This document shows, in pieces, positions 13,899 through 13,925 of a stretch of 13,925 nucleotides of DNA. The notes under the pieces are model-generated. The model ran no database searches. It was not told the origin of the DNA and was given only the letters and a program-made list of their open reading frames with translations. The stretch lies in NCBI GenBank assembly GCA_030673425.1, contig DAOVJB010000013.1, positions 1 through 13,925 of the forward strand, written 5' to 3'. This DNA is from Elusimicrobiota bacterium. GTDB lineage: Bacteria; CAYTYR01; UBA6262; DAOVJB01. The translations under genes and the position numbers were made by a program. How positions within the stretch are numbered: the first letter of the stretch is position 1; each line of letters opens with the position of its first letter.

Positions 13899-13925
13899 AT
13901 GGAAGAAAACTCAATGTTAGAAAAT
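13899..13925 (+). CDS. Possible start of a following gene (truncated)
   Basis: An ATG 8 bases after the TPR gene stop opens a frame (MEENSMLEN) that runs off the end of the window. AAGGAG at 13877-13882 is 16 bases away, too far for a good Shine-Dalgarno; the second in-frame ATG at 13914 is further still. Too little is visible to assign a product. Confidence 0.3.

Noticed and set aside
1-13925. CRISPR arrays, insertion sequences, tRNA or rRNA genes
   Set aside because: No regularly spaced short repeats, transposase-like proteins, or tRNA/rRNA hallmarks were seen. The repeated segments present are the duplicated promoter-riboswitch leaders and the paralogous domains.

Overview
The window is an AT-rich stretch of a Gram-negative bacterial genome in which every supported gene lies on the + strand. 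The organism must have an outer membrane. Two genes encode PorV/PorQ-family beta-barrel proteins, one encodes a lipoprotein, and three secreted proteins end in a C-terminal domain of the type IX secretion (T9SS) sorting / FlgD-Ig-like kind. With multi-domain FnIII/PKD exoenzymes, this points to Bacteroidota-like or, more likely, an uncultured candidate-phylum lineage. I cannot name the taxon from sequence alone.

Layout. 1-771 is the C-terminal part of a GH2 exo-beta-glycosidase (beta-mannosidase / exo-beta-glucosaminidase type). 818-2143 is a short secreted FnIII + GH113-like protein whose catalytic nucleophile position is Gly instead of Glu and which has no sorting domain. Three modules follow, each opening with a very similar sigma70-type promoter, a cyclic-di-GMP-I (GEMM-I) riboswitch aptamer and an intrinsic terminator. 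Module 1 (2165-6140) is a large GH113 mannanase-like exoenzyme plus a PorV-like protein. Module 2 (6168-8931) is a second large GH113 exoenzyme. Module 3 (8978-12862) is a subtilisin-like S8 protease plus a second PorV-like protein. After module 3 comes a roughly 160-nt element that folds as a long rod (candidate structured RNA), then a strong intrinsic terminator. The window closes with an independently promoted TPR lipoprotein and possibly the first codons of another gene.

How it may work together. The three riboswitch-controlled exoenzymes share almost the same C-terminal sorting-like domain. Two are followed directly by a PorV-like protein, the family that in T9SS shuttles such C-terminal domains to the cell-surface attachment complex. 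The simplest reading is a c-di-GMP-responsive set of surface-displayed or secreted glycan- and protein-degrading enzymes, each transcribed as a separate unit under the same type of RNA switch. In leaders 2 and 3 a piece of the aptamer mimics the right arm of the terminator and could pair with its left arm. This predicts that ligand binding allows termination, so expression would be high when c-di-GMP is low. That would suit release from, or digestion of, a mannan- or protein-containing matrix, but this physiological role is inference.
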